From Nitrospinota bacterium (GTDB lineage Bacteria > Nitrospinota > Nitrospinia > Nitrospinales > Nitrospinaceae): a DNA stretch of 32,564 nucleotides. The stretch is taken from positions 1 through 32,564 of the forward strand of contig JAOUPX010000023.1 in assembly GCA_029879645.1 (NCBI GenBank). Reading direction: 5' to 3'. The position numbers and the translations under genes are program-made. The notes beneath the pieces were generated by a model that ran no database searches, was not told where the DNA came from, and was given only the letters and a program-made list of their open reading frames with translations. Below, piece after piece: positions 1-7,991 of the stretch (position 1 is its first letter; each line of letters begins with the position of its first letter).

Positions 1-2
1 GC

Positions 3-107
3 AAAGGCATCAACCCGTTTACCGGCGAAGAAACCGTATTCAAAGCCAAGCCCGCCCGCAAGGTGGTCAAAGTCCAGCCGCTCAAAGCTCTCAAAGACAT
101 GGTGTGA
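3..107 (+). CDS. C-terminal fragment of HU/IHF-family DNA-binding protein (5' truncated by window)
   Basis: Frame from nt 3 reads KGINPFTGEETVFKAKPARKVVKVQPLKALKDMV*, matching the HU C-terminal pattern (NPxTGEE...P...KALKD.V). Confidence 0.7.
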   Translation, partial: KGINPFTGEETVFKAKPARKVVKVQPLKALKDMV

Positions 108-148
108 CCCGAGTCGCCCATTCAAAACAGATACAAGTAAAAACAAAT

Positions 149-180
149 CAAGCCCAAGACGAGTTATCGTCTTGGGCTTG
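149..180. terminator. Strong hairpin, probable terminator between convergent genes
   Basis: Perfect 14-bp inverted repeat CAAGCCCAAGACGA-gtta-TCGTCTTGGGCTTG just after the HU-like stop codon. Confidence 0.75.
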
Positions 181-196
181 TTATTTGCCATTCAAT

Positions 197-2674
197 CTAT
201 CGAAACAGATCGTAAATATCCTTGTGGTTATTCTTAAGGTCTTCAACCATTTTATCCCCTATAAAATGACCGAGCATTCGGTAAGCTTCAAATTGTTTTT
301 CGTCGAAGAATTGATCGGAAGTAGGCTGGTCTGGGAACAACGGGTTCAGGTTTTTATAAGCAACCACATCTTTGGGCAAGCCCTCCATATAAGTGGTCTT
401 TATATAGATTAAATTCCCATGGAATTTTTCCGTTTCAATTGAGGCGTTGTTGGGATGATTATCCGGTAGTTTAGGGTAAGAGATGGTTCCCACCACAAAA
501 CCGGATGAGGCGTGAGGAGAGGCGTTGGTCGGGGCACTAGATTTTTTGTTGGGAGGGACCAGTTTGTCGAGGTCTTTCAGTTCGACTGTGATCCCAAAAT
601 CTACCCGCGCTTTTTCCAGCGCATTCCCCAAGTCCTCAAATGTATAGGTTGAATCCATTCCGGCATCGATGATGAAGATGGTTTTCAGGCGCCTCCGAAA
701 CAGTTCGTAAAGAGCCAGATTTTCAAAATGTCCGCCATCGGAGAGTTCGATGAGATTGTTTCGCTCATCATGATTAAAGAAAAACGATATAGGCCGGAGG
801 AAATTAGGATAAATTTTTTGATTATCATTGAACTTTGGATCCAAGTTGGGAGCCCAATACCCCAAGCGCAAGTTCAATAAATTTAGAACGATAGATAGCA
901 TGCGGTTGCGAGTCATCCCATTTCCTCCGACACCCGTGTTGGGATTCAATGCGGCTCCGGAAATGGCCATGGCTGTGGGTAAAGTCATTTTATCATTCAT
1001 GAAGGTTTTGGTACTTCGCCAGCCGGTAGCATTGCTTCCGCAGTAATAGGGAGACAAGATAAAATTATCACCTCCCCGGCCTTTGAATTTAGGAATCCAT
1101 GAATCCACCAGGACCACGTTGGTATTGATAAGGTGATAGGGGAGTTGATATTGGCATAAATGGCTAATAGCCGTATTGTTGGCCTCCATACCCAGCCATT
1201 TTTCATTCCAACCTCCCTTGAAGAGTTCGCTTAGGTCGGGCATGTACGCTTCCATTAACCGATCCCGGTAGTATCGGTGGACGGATAGGAAATTTAAATT
1301 CGTAACCCATCCCAATATAATGCTGGCCACGAGCCAAAGAGTAAAAAGAATCCAGGGCCAGTTTGCTTGGATAACGTGAAATTGATCCCAGTAAGGTTTT
1401 AGGAATAAAGTAGTAGAGATAATAATTAGTAGGGTTAGCAGGGTTTTAATAAAAACTTTTATTCTGAATATAAAAGTCAGCAGAATGAAAAAAACCATCC
1501 ATGCTGAACATAGGATCAATTTGGAAATTTCAAACTCGTAAGACTCCAAATGCAGATGATATTGATAACTTAAGAGCAAAAGCCCGAATAATAGAAATAT
1601 AGATCCAAAAATAACCCAAAGGCCTCCGCCGCCTGATTTTTGTTCTCCGGATTTCAAGAAGCCCTTCAATGCCGATAATAATCCTGCCAAGGCGGAAACT
1701 AAACCGGTGACCTGCTTCCACAAATCGCCCTTGCCTTGGGCCAGATTTTTCAATCCGTGATCGGTGATTTCAATAAGGCCCAATATCCCCAATATCAATA
1801 TTAGAATTAATAAATAGCGAATTCCTTTTGAAAACTGTGTTCTGTTAATATAAGCGGCGCTTTGCTCATCGCATACAAAGGTACCCACAGCGTACACGAT
1901 ACAAGAAATGATAAAGACCAATGATAATCCCGCACTTCCTAAAAACATTCCAGACCATGTTGTTAATCCAGCAGGAAGAAAGTCACTAATACTTTCCTTG
2001 AAGGATTCAGTCAGAAGAAACAATGTCACGAGAGCCAGAGTAAGCCAGGGAAAATAAACCACAAAATTCATAACAAAGCCGCGGAGATAAGCCGCGACAA
2101 AAGATAAAAATGTCAGCCCGCGACCGGGAAACAAATAGTTGCCGTGTTGCCTCAAAAAACGCAACAAACCAGCTTTGCGAGGGGATTTCTCCAAGGGTTG
2201 TTCTTCGTAACCAAAAGGAAAATGGTCTTTAGCAGTGTTCAGTTTGCCGCTTTCAATATCATGTCCGCTGGAGGGTTTTTCCTTTGAAGCTGGAGGGTTT
2301 TGGTCTTCATCCCCGTTTGTGGTTTTCGGTGTTGCGGCTGAAGTAGGAGATGGCGATGTTCGGGGACCTTTTAACAGAAAAGAAAGGGAAGAACCCAGGT
2401 AACCGCCGCCGGAGACGGTGGATAGATAATCGAAACGTTTTAGAAAATCATTTTTGGCAAGGGCCTGAAGGACTCCCAGTGAAAAGGTGGCCGACCGAAT
2501 TCCCCCACCGGAAATAGCCAGTCCGATACAATCTTGGGTGTTTTTATTTTTCTTGCCACCGATTTCATTGATTTTCTTCAATTCCCATTCAATTACCTTG
2601 TTAGCGGGGTTGCTAGAATTATCGAGGTTGTATTTTATAAATTCATCCGGTTTAGGCTTATTAGTTTCAGTCAT
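197..2674 (-). CDS. Patatin-like phospholipase family protein with multi-transmembrane insertion
   Basis: GLAISGGGIRSATFSLGVLQAL (oxyanion/Gly-rich motif), DYLSTVSGGGYLGSSLS (nucleophile Ser region), LSDGGHFENLALYEL (catalytic Asp DGG), with a long hydrophobic multi-helix segment between them. AAGGGGGA SD upstream of the ATG. Confidence 0.85.
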   Translation of the reverse strand: MTETNKPKPDEFIKYNLDNSSNPANKVIEWELKKINEIGGKKNKNTQDCIGLAISGGGIRSATFSLGVLQALAKNDFLKRFDYLSTVSGGGYLGSSLSFLLKGPRTSPSPTSAATPKTTNGDEDQNPPASKEKPSSGHDIESGKLNTAKDHFPFGYEEQPLEKSPRKAGLLRFLRQHGNYLFPGRGLTFLSFVAAYLRGFVMNFVVYFPWLTLALVTLFLLTESFKESISDFLPAGLTTWSGMFLGSAGLSLVFIISCIVYAVGTFVCDEQSAAYINRTQFSKGIRYLLILILILGILGLIEITDHGLKNLAQGKGDLWKQVTGLVSALAGLLSALKGFLKSGEQKSGGGGLWVIFGSIFLLFGLLLLSYQYHLHLESYEFEISKLILCSAWMVFFILLTFIFRIKVFIKTLLTLLIIISTTLFLKPYWDQFHVIQANWPWILFTLWLVASIILGWVTNLNFLSVHRYYRDRLMEAYMPDLSELFKGGWNEKWLGMEANNTAISHLCQYQLPYHLINTNVVLVDSWIPKFKGRGGDNFILSPYYCGSNATGWRSTKTFMNDKMTLPTAMAISGAALNPNTGVGGNGMTRNRMLSIVLNLLNLRLGYWAPNLDPKFNDNQKIYPNFLRPISFFFNHDERNNLIELSDGGHFENLALYELFRRRLKTIFIIDAGMDSTYTFEDLGNALEKARVDFGITVELKDLDKLVPPNKKSSAPTNASPHASSGFVVGTISYPKLPDNHPNNASIETEKFHGNLIYIKTTYMEGLPKDVVAYKNLNPLFPDQPTSDQFFDEKQFEAYRMLGHFIGDKMVEDLKNNHKDIYDLFR

Positions 2675-2844
2675 AGCAGGTCCCCCTTTGAAATCAATTT
2701 AACTTTACGCCTGTTTATAAAATCAACGGATGCTTTTCAGTTTCTCTTTTCAGGGGTCAGAGTTTAATTTTTTTAATCCTCCGAAAAATCTCTCGGTAGA
2801 TTGATTTTGCCTACGGTTAATCCAGTTTCTTGTTATCCTTCAAT

Positions 2845-4089
2845 TTAGAAAAAATCGCCTATCCATCCAAAAAATTGTTCTGGAGCTACAGTCATGCCTA
2901 CGATTAGTTTGGTTTCATCGGGAGTATCTTTGAAATCCGAGTCGATTTCCAGCATGGTTACTATTTTGAATTGAGTTTTGGTAAAAACCAAAATGGGCAG
3001 ATATCCACGCACCTTGAAGCGTTTGGATTCGTTTTCCGCAAAGTTTTCACTGATGCCCCAGCCTATATCCGCGTAGGCGCCATTAAACCTGTTTGTGCCC
3101 CGGTGGTAAACGCGAATCCCCGCAAAATGGTGCTGGAACAGGTCGGAGGGACCGTCAATAGTTGCTCCCGAACCGGCGGGTAATTCTTCAACACTATCAA
3201 AACCGATATCCGCCATTAGCGCTATGGTGTTAGTGGCAGTATATTTTTGGTATCCGGTGTACTCCGATGTTGGATTAAACAGGTCCAACATAAAACCCAT
3301 GCGGCCTTCCAGAGCTTTGGCGCCCTTCGTTTCGAAAATAGAAGTGTTGTTGGGATCTTGATTCGTTTGAACCACTCTGGAAGTTAAAGCAAGGTCCACC
3401 ATGAAATTAAAGCGATGTTGGGTCCACCACTCCCATTCCCATAGGGTAGACCTCAGCTGAACTCCACTCCGGAGAAAGGACTCGGCAAATTCGTTACTGC
3501 CGATGAATTCCGAAGCAGTGTAAAAATGCATATAAAAAGGACATTCCGTTTCCGCCTGAAACAGGTGGTCCTCAATGCAGGATCTGTCTGGAGCGACATT
3601 TTTGAGAAGGCTTTCCAAGGATCTGATCCTCTGACGGGCAGTATTTATGTTGGTAGCGGGTTTCCTGTTTTCCGGTAATAGAGTTAACTCTCTATCAATT
3701 TGATCTTTTGATTTTTGCTTAATATTTGGATCGGTTTTTAACTTTTCTAATTCAGCTTCGAGCTTTTTTATTTCTAGATTGGTTTCTTTTAGGGTTTTTA
3801 TATTTTCTGCAATATTAGGGTTAACTTCCTTGAGCAGATTTTCCAGAGACTTTATCCATTCGTAGGCGACGTGGATATTAGTGCTGGTTTGGCTAGCTGT
3901 GTTTAATAATTGATTTGCTGAATCGTCAAATTCGCCTATAAAATCTGGGTGGACCTTCAGGCCATTCAATATTTCTATGAGCTTTGTTATTTCTAGATTG
4001 GCTTTATCAAGCTCTTCGTCAGCAAACCCCGTACTCGCCGTCAGAAGTAAGCACAGGAATGTGGCCCCAATGAATTTTATAAATTTCAT
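2845..4089 (-). CDS. Exported protein with duplicated coiled-coil-like N-terminal region and possible outer-membrane beta-barrel C-terminus
   Basis: Internal start MKFIKFIGATFLCLLLTASTGFADEE (signal peptide) with a GAGGGGGG SD is preferred over the longer ORF. C-terminal part rich in aromatic/alternating residues and ending ...FFGWIGDFF (terminal Phe). Confidence 0.65.
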   Translation of the reverse strand: MKFIKFIGATFLCLLLTASTGFADEELDKANLEITKLIEILNGLKVHPDFIGEFDDSANQLLNTASQTSTNIHVAYEWIKSLENLLKEVNPNIAENIKTLKETNLEIKKLEAELEKLKTDPNIKQKSKDQIDRELTLLPENRKPATNINTARQRIRSLESLLKNVAPDRSCIEDHLFQAETECPFYMHFYTASEFIGSNEFAESFLRSGVQLRSTLWEWEWWTQHRFNFMVDLALTSRVVQTNQDPNNTSIFETKGAKALEGRMGFMLDLFNPTSEYTGYQKYTATNTIALMADIGFDSVEELPAGSGATIDGPSDLFQHHFAGIRVYHRGTNRFNGAYADIGWGISENFAENESKRFKVRGYLPILVFTKTQFKIVTMLEIDSDFKDTPDETKLIVGMTVAPEQFFGWIGDFF

Positions 4090-4290
4090 AATCCCCCCTC
4101 TATTAATTGCAGGTAATCGGATACCGGGAGAGCAGAGAGCTCTCCAAATACACCTAAAATTGTTGAGATTCCGATTGGTAAATATACGGATTGGAGAAAT
4201 TATAGTATCTTTATATCGGGAGTCAATGATAAATGAGTCCATTCAGGACAGTTACCTGCCTGAAAGGGGTGCTTCTGGAAATAATGAGAA

Positions 4291-5670
4291 TTACTTGAGG
4301 ATGATTTTTTGGGCTAATTCCTCGGCGGGGTAGGTGAGGATTTCGGAGAGGGTGGGGTGGTAGTGCGGCATGGTGAGCAGGTCGCGCACGGTGCCTTTGT
4401 AGTACATGATGGCGATCAGTTGGTGAATCAGCTCGCCGGCTTCGGGACCGGTGATATGGCCGCCGATGATTTCTCCGCTCGTAGGATCGCACAGCAGTTT
4501 CACGTGGCCGTGGGTCTCCCCCAGGCATAACGATTTCCCGTGGTCATCGAACGGATACGACGCGGCAAGGTACTCAATTTTTTTCTTACGACAATCTTTT
4601 TCGGTGAGGCCGACGCTGGCCACCTGCGGATCGGTGAACACCACGTTGGCCGTGAGGCGCTCATCGACTTCCCGTGCTGTTTGATCCGGATGAGTGGCGT
4701 TCCAGCCGGCGATTTCTCCCTGCTGGATGGCGATATGCACCACCTCGTGCAGGCCGTTGACGTCGCCTACTGCATAGATGTGCGGCTGGCTGGTGCGCAT
4801 CGAGCAATCGACGCCGATGCCCCATTCGCCCATCTTCACCCCCGCCGCGTCGAGGTTCAGCCCGTCGGTGTTGGGACGTCGCCCCAGTGCATCGAACAAA
4901 CTTTGCGCGGAAACGGTTTTTTCTTTTCCTTCATGCTGGAACCGCACAGTTTTGGATTTCCCATCGGCGGACACCTCCTGCAATCGGGTGCCGGTGAAAA
5001 GGGTCATGCCTTCTTCCCGCAACCTGTCTTCGACCGGGCGAGCGAGGTCTTCATCGGTGAACGACAGGATGTGCGGGCTCCGCTGGATAAGCGTCACCTG
5101 TGTGCCGATACGCTGGTAAAACTGCGCCAGCTCCACAGCCACCGGTCCCGCACCCAGCACGATCATCGATTCCGGCTGATCTTTCAGCTCGAGCACGTCG
5201 TCGCTGGTCAGGTATCCGGATTTTGCCAGACCGGGAATGGGAATCTGATCGATCACCGAGCCGGTAGCAATGATGAAGGACTTGGCGGACAGTCGTTGGC
5301 CGGACACTTCGATTTCGGTCGGCGACACAAAAGCGGCTTTGTCTTGAATCAGGGTGAAGCGCGGATTTTTGAGTTGGCCGATGCGGTAATCGGCGAACTC
5401 GCGGATGAGTCTGTTTTTTCGGTCAATGATGGCTGAAAGGTCGGCCTTCAGGTCCGATGCGGCCAGGCCGAACTCCCCGGCGCGTTGCATGAGCGCCATG
5501 ATATCGGACGAGCGCAGGATGGTTTTAGTGGGCATGCATCCGCGCAGGATGCACAGGCCGCCCAGCGGACCCGGGTCGACGATGGCCACTCGGGCTCCGG
5601 CCGATTGCGCGGTGTCCGCCGCGGCGTAACCACCGGAGCCGCCGCCGATGACGATGACATCGTAGTTCAT
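4291..5670 (-). CDS. FAD-dependent pyridine nucleotide-disulfide oxidoreductase (dihydrolipoamide dehydrogenase-like)
   Basis: VIGGGSGGYAAADTA dinucleotide fold, redox motif GGLCILRGCMPTK (CX4C), VLGAGPVAVELAQ, AVGDVNG, C-terminal HYHPTLSE dimerisation/catalytic His motif. Confidence 0.88.
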   Translation of the reverse strand: MNYDVIVIGGGSGGYAAADTAQSAGARVAIVDPGPLGGLCILRGCMPTKTILRSSDIMALMQRAGEFGLAASDLKADLSAIIDRKNRLIREFADYRIGQLKNPRFTLIQDKAAFVSPTEIEVSGQRLSAKSFIIATGSVIDQIPIPGLAKSGYLTSDDVLELKDQPESMIVLGAGPVAVELAQFYQRIGTQVTLIQRSPHILSFTDEDLARPVEDRLREEGMTLFTGTRLQEVSADGKSKTVRFQHEGKEKTVSAQSLFDALGRRPNTDGLNLDAAGVKMGEWGIGVDCSMRTSQPHIYAVGDVNGLHEVVHIAIQQGEIAGWNATHPDQTAREVDERLTANVVFTDPQVASVGLTEKDCRKKKIEYLAASYPFDDHGKSLCLGETHGHVKLLCDPTSGEIIGGHITGPEAGELIHQLIAIMYYKGTVRDLLTMPHYHPTLSEILTYPAEELAQKIILK

Positions 5671-5804
5671 GAAACAGATTCGGGTGAGGGTTGGTTAAGA
5701 TCCGGGTGGCGAACCGCCGCGGGTAAGTTCAAAAGTTTGAATTGCACCCAGCAATGTCCTTTTGTCATGAACGTTCAGCCAGTTTCCCCTCCCCGTCACG
5801 GGAG

Positions 5805-6329
5805 TTATTCGAAATCTTCCGGCGACAGTTTGAACTCCGTGTAGCATTCATCCAGCAGGCTGTTGGCGGTTTCCACCATGTGTAGTTCGCCCTGCTCTTC
5901 AAATAATTTCTTGGCGATGCGCAGATGGTGAATGGCTTCTTTGCCCTGTTTAACGGAATAATGCACCGTTGCCAGATTGCTGTGCGCCCTGGCAAAATTC
6001 GGGTTGAGCCGGATCGCCTCCTGGTAATGCCTGACCGAGTCCTCGATCATATTCAGCAGGTTGCAGATCAAGCCCAGGCTGTAATGGGCCATCACGTCGT
6101 CGGGTTTCAGTTCCACCGCCTTCTTAAAGCAGGGCAGGGCCTTGGCGTTTTGCAGAAGTTTGCCGTAACGGCTTCCCAGATTGAACCACGCCCGGAAGTG
6201 ATCGGGATCCAGACTCACAGATTGCTCGTACGCTTCAATAGCGCCTTGATTATCCCCCGCACGGCCCAGCGTCAGCCCTTTTTGGAACCAGCCCTCAGCG
6301 CTTTGGGGTGTTGTCGACTCGGTAGTCAT
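5805..6329 (-). CDS. TPR repeat protein
   Basis: Tandem TPR units (AEGWFQKGLTLGRAGDNQGAIEAYEQSVSLDPDHFRAWFNLGSRYGKLLQNAKALPCFKKAVELKPDDVMAHYSLGLI...). Confidence 0.88.
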   Translation of the reverse strand: MTTESTTPQSAEGWFQKGLTLGRAGDNQGAIEAYEQSVSLDPDHFRAWFNLGSRYGKLLQNAKALPCFKKAVELKPDDVMAHYSLGLICNLLNMIEDSVRHYQEAIRLNPNFARAHSNLATVHYSVKQGKEAIHHLRIAKKLFEEQGELHMVETANSLLDECYTEFKLSPEDFE

Positions 6330-6546
6330 CGGTCATCCTTCTATAAAAATAAAGATTCAAAATAACGAATTTATGTAGTTCAGAATGGACCATATGCTAC
6401 CCAGTTCAATGGCCAAATGCAACCTCGGAGGATCATAATTCCCTCAAAGATCCGGAATTTGTGGGTGACCCCTTGACCCCAGAGGAAAAATGATTTTAAA
6501 TGGCATACTTATACAATAACCCTGTAGCACAGAGGAAAAGAGAAGT

Positions 6547-6822
6547 ATGGCCGTTATCGAACCGGGAACCGAAGAAGAGCAAATGCTTTTGGCCCGCTGG
6601 ATCAAGCGAGGGAGGGATTTGATTGTGGGCACTTCCGCTATGGGGGAGTCTTATCTCGACCCCAATATCAAGCGCGAGGATGAAGTGCAGAAACTGACCG
6701 AGGATTATGTGAAATTTGACCACGAGGTGGCTAAAGAACTGCCTCATTTAAAGGGACGGTTCCGGTGGGATCTGGAAAAGTACTACCGCGACCATTACGG
6801 TCCCTACCTCCCCAAAGAATGA
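6547..6822 (+). CDS. Conserved-looking small hypothetical protein (91 aa)
   Basis: Intact ORF with upstream AGAGG SD, 16 bp from the downstream Rieske-like gene on the same strand; no family recognised. Confidence 0.65.
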   Translation: MAVIEPGTEEEQMLLARWIKRGRDLIVGTSAMGESYLDPNIKREDEVQKLTEDYVKFDHEVAKELPHLKGRFRWDLEKYYRDHYGPYLPKE

Positions 6823-6838
6823 ATTCCTGGAAACTGAG

Positions 6839-7162
6839 ATGTCTGAAGTCCGTATATTAGATCTGGCCGATGCCCCGGTAGAAGGGGAGGCCAAAAGGGT
6901 GGAGTTCGACCACCCGTTTACCGAAATCCGTTACGCGCTTGGGGTGTTTTTCGCCAAGGAGCGCTATTGGGCCATCACCGACCAGTGCAAAAAATGCGAA
7001 TCCAGCCTGGGAAAGGGGAAAGTCAACGGAATGTACGTTCAGTGCTCCCGCGAACAGCACGCCTGGCACATCAAAACCGGTCTGTATAAATTCGACCGCT
7101 CCATGAGTACCCCCATCTACCGCGTCACCGTCAAGGACGAAGGCCTGTATATCGAGATATAG
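6839..7162 (+). CDS. Rieske-like fold protein with degenerate metal-ligand pattern
   Basis: WAITDQCKKCESSLGKGKVNGMYVQCSREQHAWHIKTGLYKFD aligns in spacing to Rieske boxes 1 and 2 (CxHxGxxLxxG...CPxHGxxFxxxTG) but with C-X2-C and C-X4-H in place of C-X-H and C-X2-H. Confidence 0.65.
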   Translation: MSEVRILDLADAPVEGEAKRVEFDHPFTEIRYALGVFFAKERYWAITDQCKKCESSLGKGKVNGMYVQCSREQHAWHIKTGLYKFDRSMSTPIYRVTVKDEGLYIEI

Positions 7163-7335
7163 TTTGCTTAAATCAGCCCACAACCGGATTTGAAAAAACA
7201 GGGTGGTTTTGTTTTGCGAATCCAACCCAAAGCCGATGAAATGAGCGGTTTTTAGAAGCGATATTAGAGGTTTGGGGTTTGAAAAGGATTGTCCTACTGC
7301 AAACCAGGGGGGGGGAAGTCAGGTTTTCGGGTTTA

Positions 7336-7611
7336 CTAAGCCGCCCAGGGTTCCAACTCAAGAGTATTTCCTTCGGCATTATAAACCTTTTTACCCTGAA
7401 GGCAGATTTCCACGAACTTGAGCGCCAGCTCTTTGGTCTGGCTTCCGTTCTCCCCATACACATTAAATTCTTTGCCCAGCAATTCCGGGGATTCGATGCG
7501 GCAATAAAACTCATTACTCTCCGCGGTTTCAAAGGGACCTTCAATTCTCAAGCTGAAGGGGCGGCGCTGACCATGGTCTTCAATAAATGCAGTCACATAA
7601 TAATTATTCAT
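7336..7611 (-). CDS. Hypothetical protein (91 aa)
   Basis: Internal ATG (MNNYYVTAFIEDHGQRRPF...) preceded by GGAGAA SD preferred over the 112-aa ORF; antisense ORFs look like shadows. Confidence 0.6.
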   Translation of the reverse strand: MNNYYVTAFIEDHGQRRPFSLRIEGPFETAESNEFYCRIESPELLGKEFNVYGENGSQTKELALKFVEICLQGKKVYNAEGNTLELEPWAA

Positions 7612-7846
7612 GTTTTCTCCTGAAACTATATGGTGACAGCTATGCTTAAAAATTACATCCACAGTTTTTGTCAACGGATGATCCCAAATATTCGCTGGAA
7701 CTTCAAGCTTAAAAGGTGTCCCAAGGCCCCCCTATCTTCTCATGAAGATGTGGAAAAAATGTTGAAGTTGCGTGAAGATTTTGTAACAAAGTGCCTATAT
7801 CCCATTATATTTTAAATTCTCGGGAAATGATCGGTTAGCCGATATC

Positions 7847-7874
7847 GTTATCCACGGCTGTGGATAACTTTTTT
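7847..7874 (+). terminator. Perfect dyad plus T-tract; candidate terminator or DnaA-box pair
   Basis: GTTATCCAC-ggct-GTGGATAAC-TTTTTT; contains TTATCCACA (minus strand, exact DnaA box) and TTATCCACG (plus strand). Confidence 0.5.
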
Positions 7875-7991
7875 GATTTATTTTTAAAACCTCAATGAAA
7901 TATTGTCAGGTTTGGCGAATTCCAGGGGGTCCTGCTTCCTCCTTCGGGAGCGCGTTGCGGTTGGTCGACCGTTATTTCAGGGGAGGGTGCC

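Noticed and set aside
4540-5436. 298-aa plus-strand ORF
   Set aside because: Antisense shadow of the well-supported disulfide-reductase gene (4291-5670); low-complexity composition, no domain.
7307-7315. G9 homopolymer as a phase-variation tract
   Set aside because: It lies in the spacer between convergent genes, outside any credible CDS or promoter; likely incidental.
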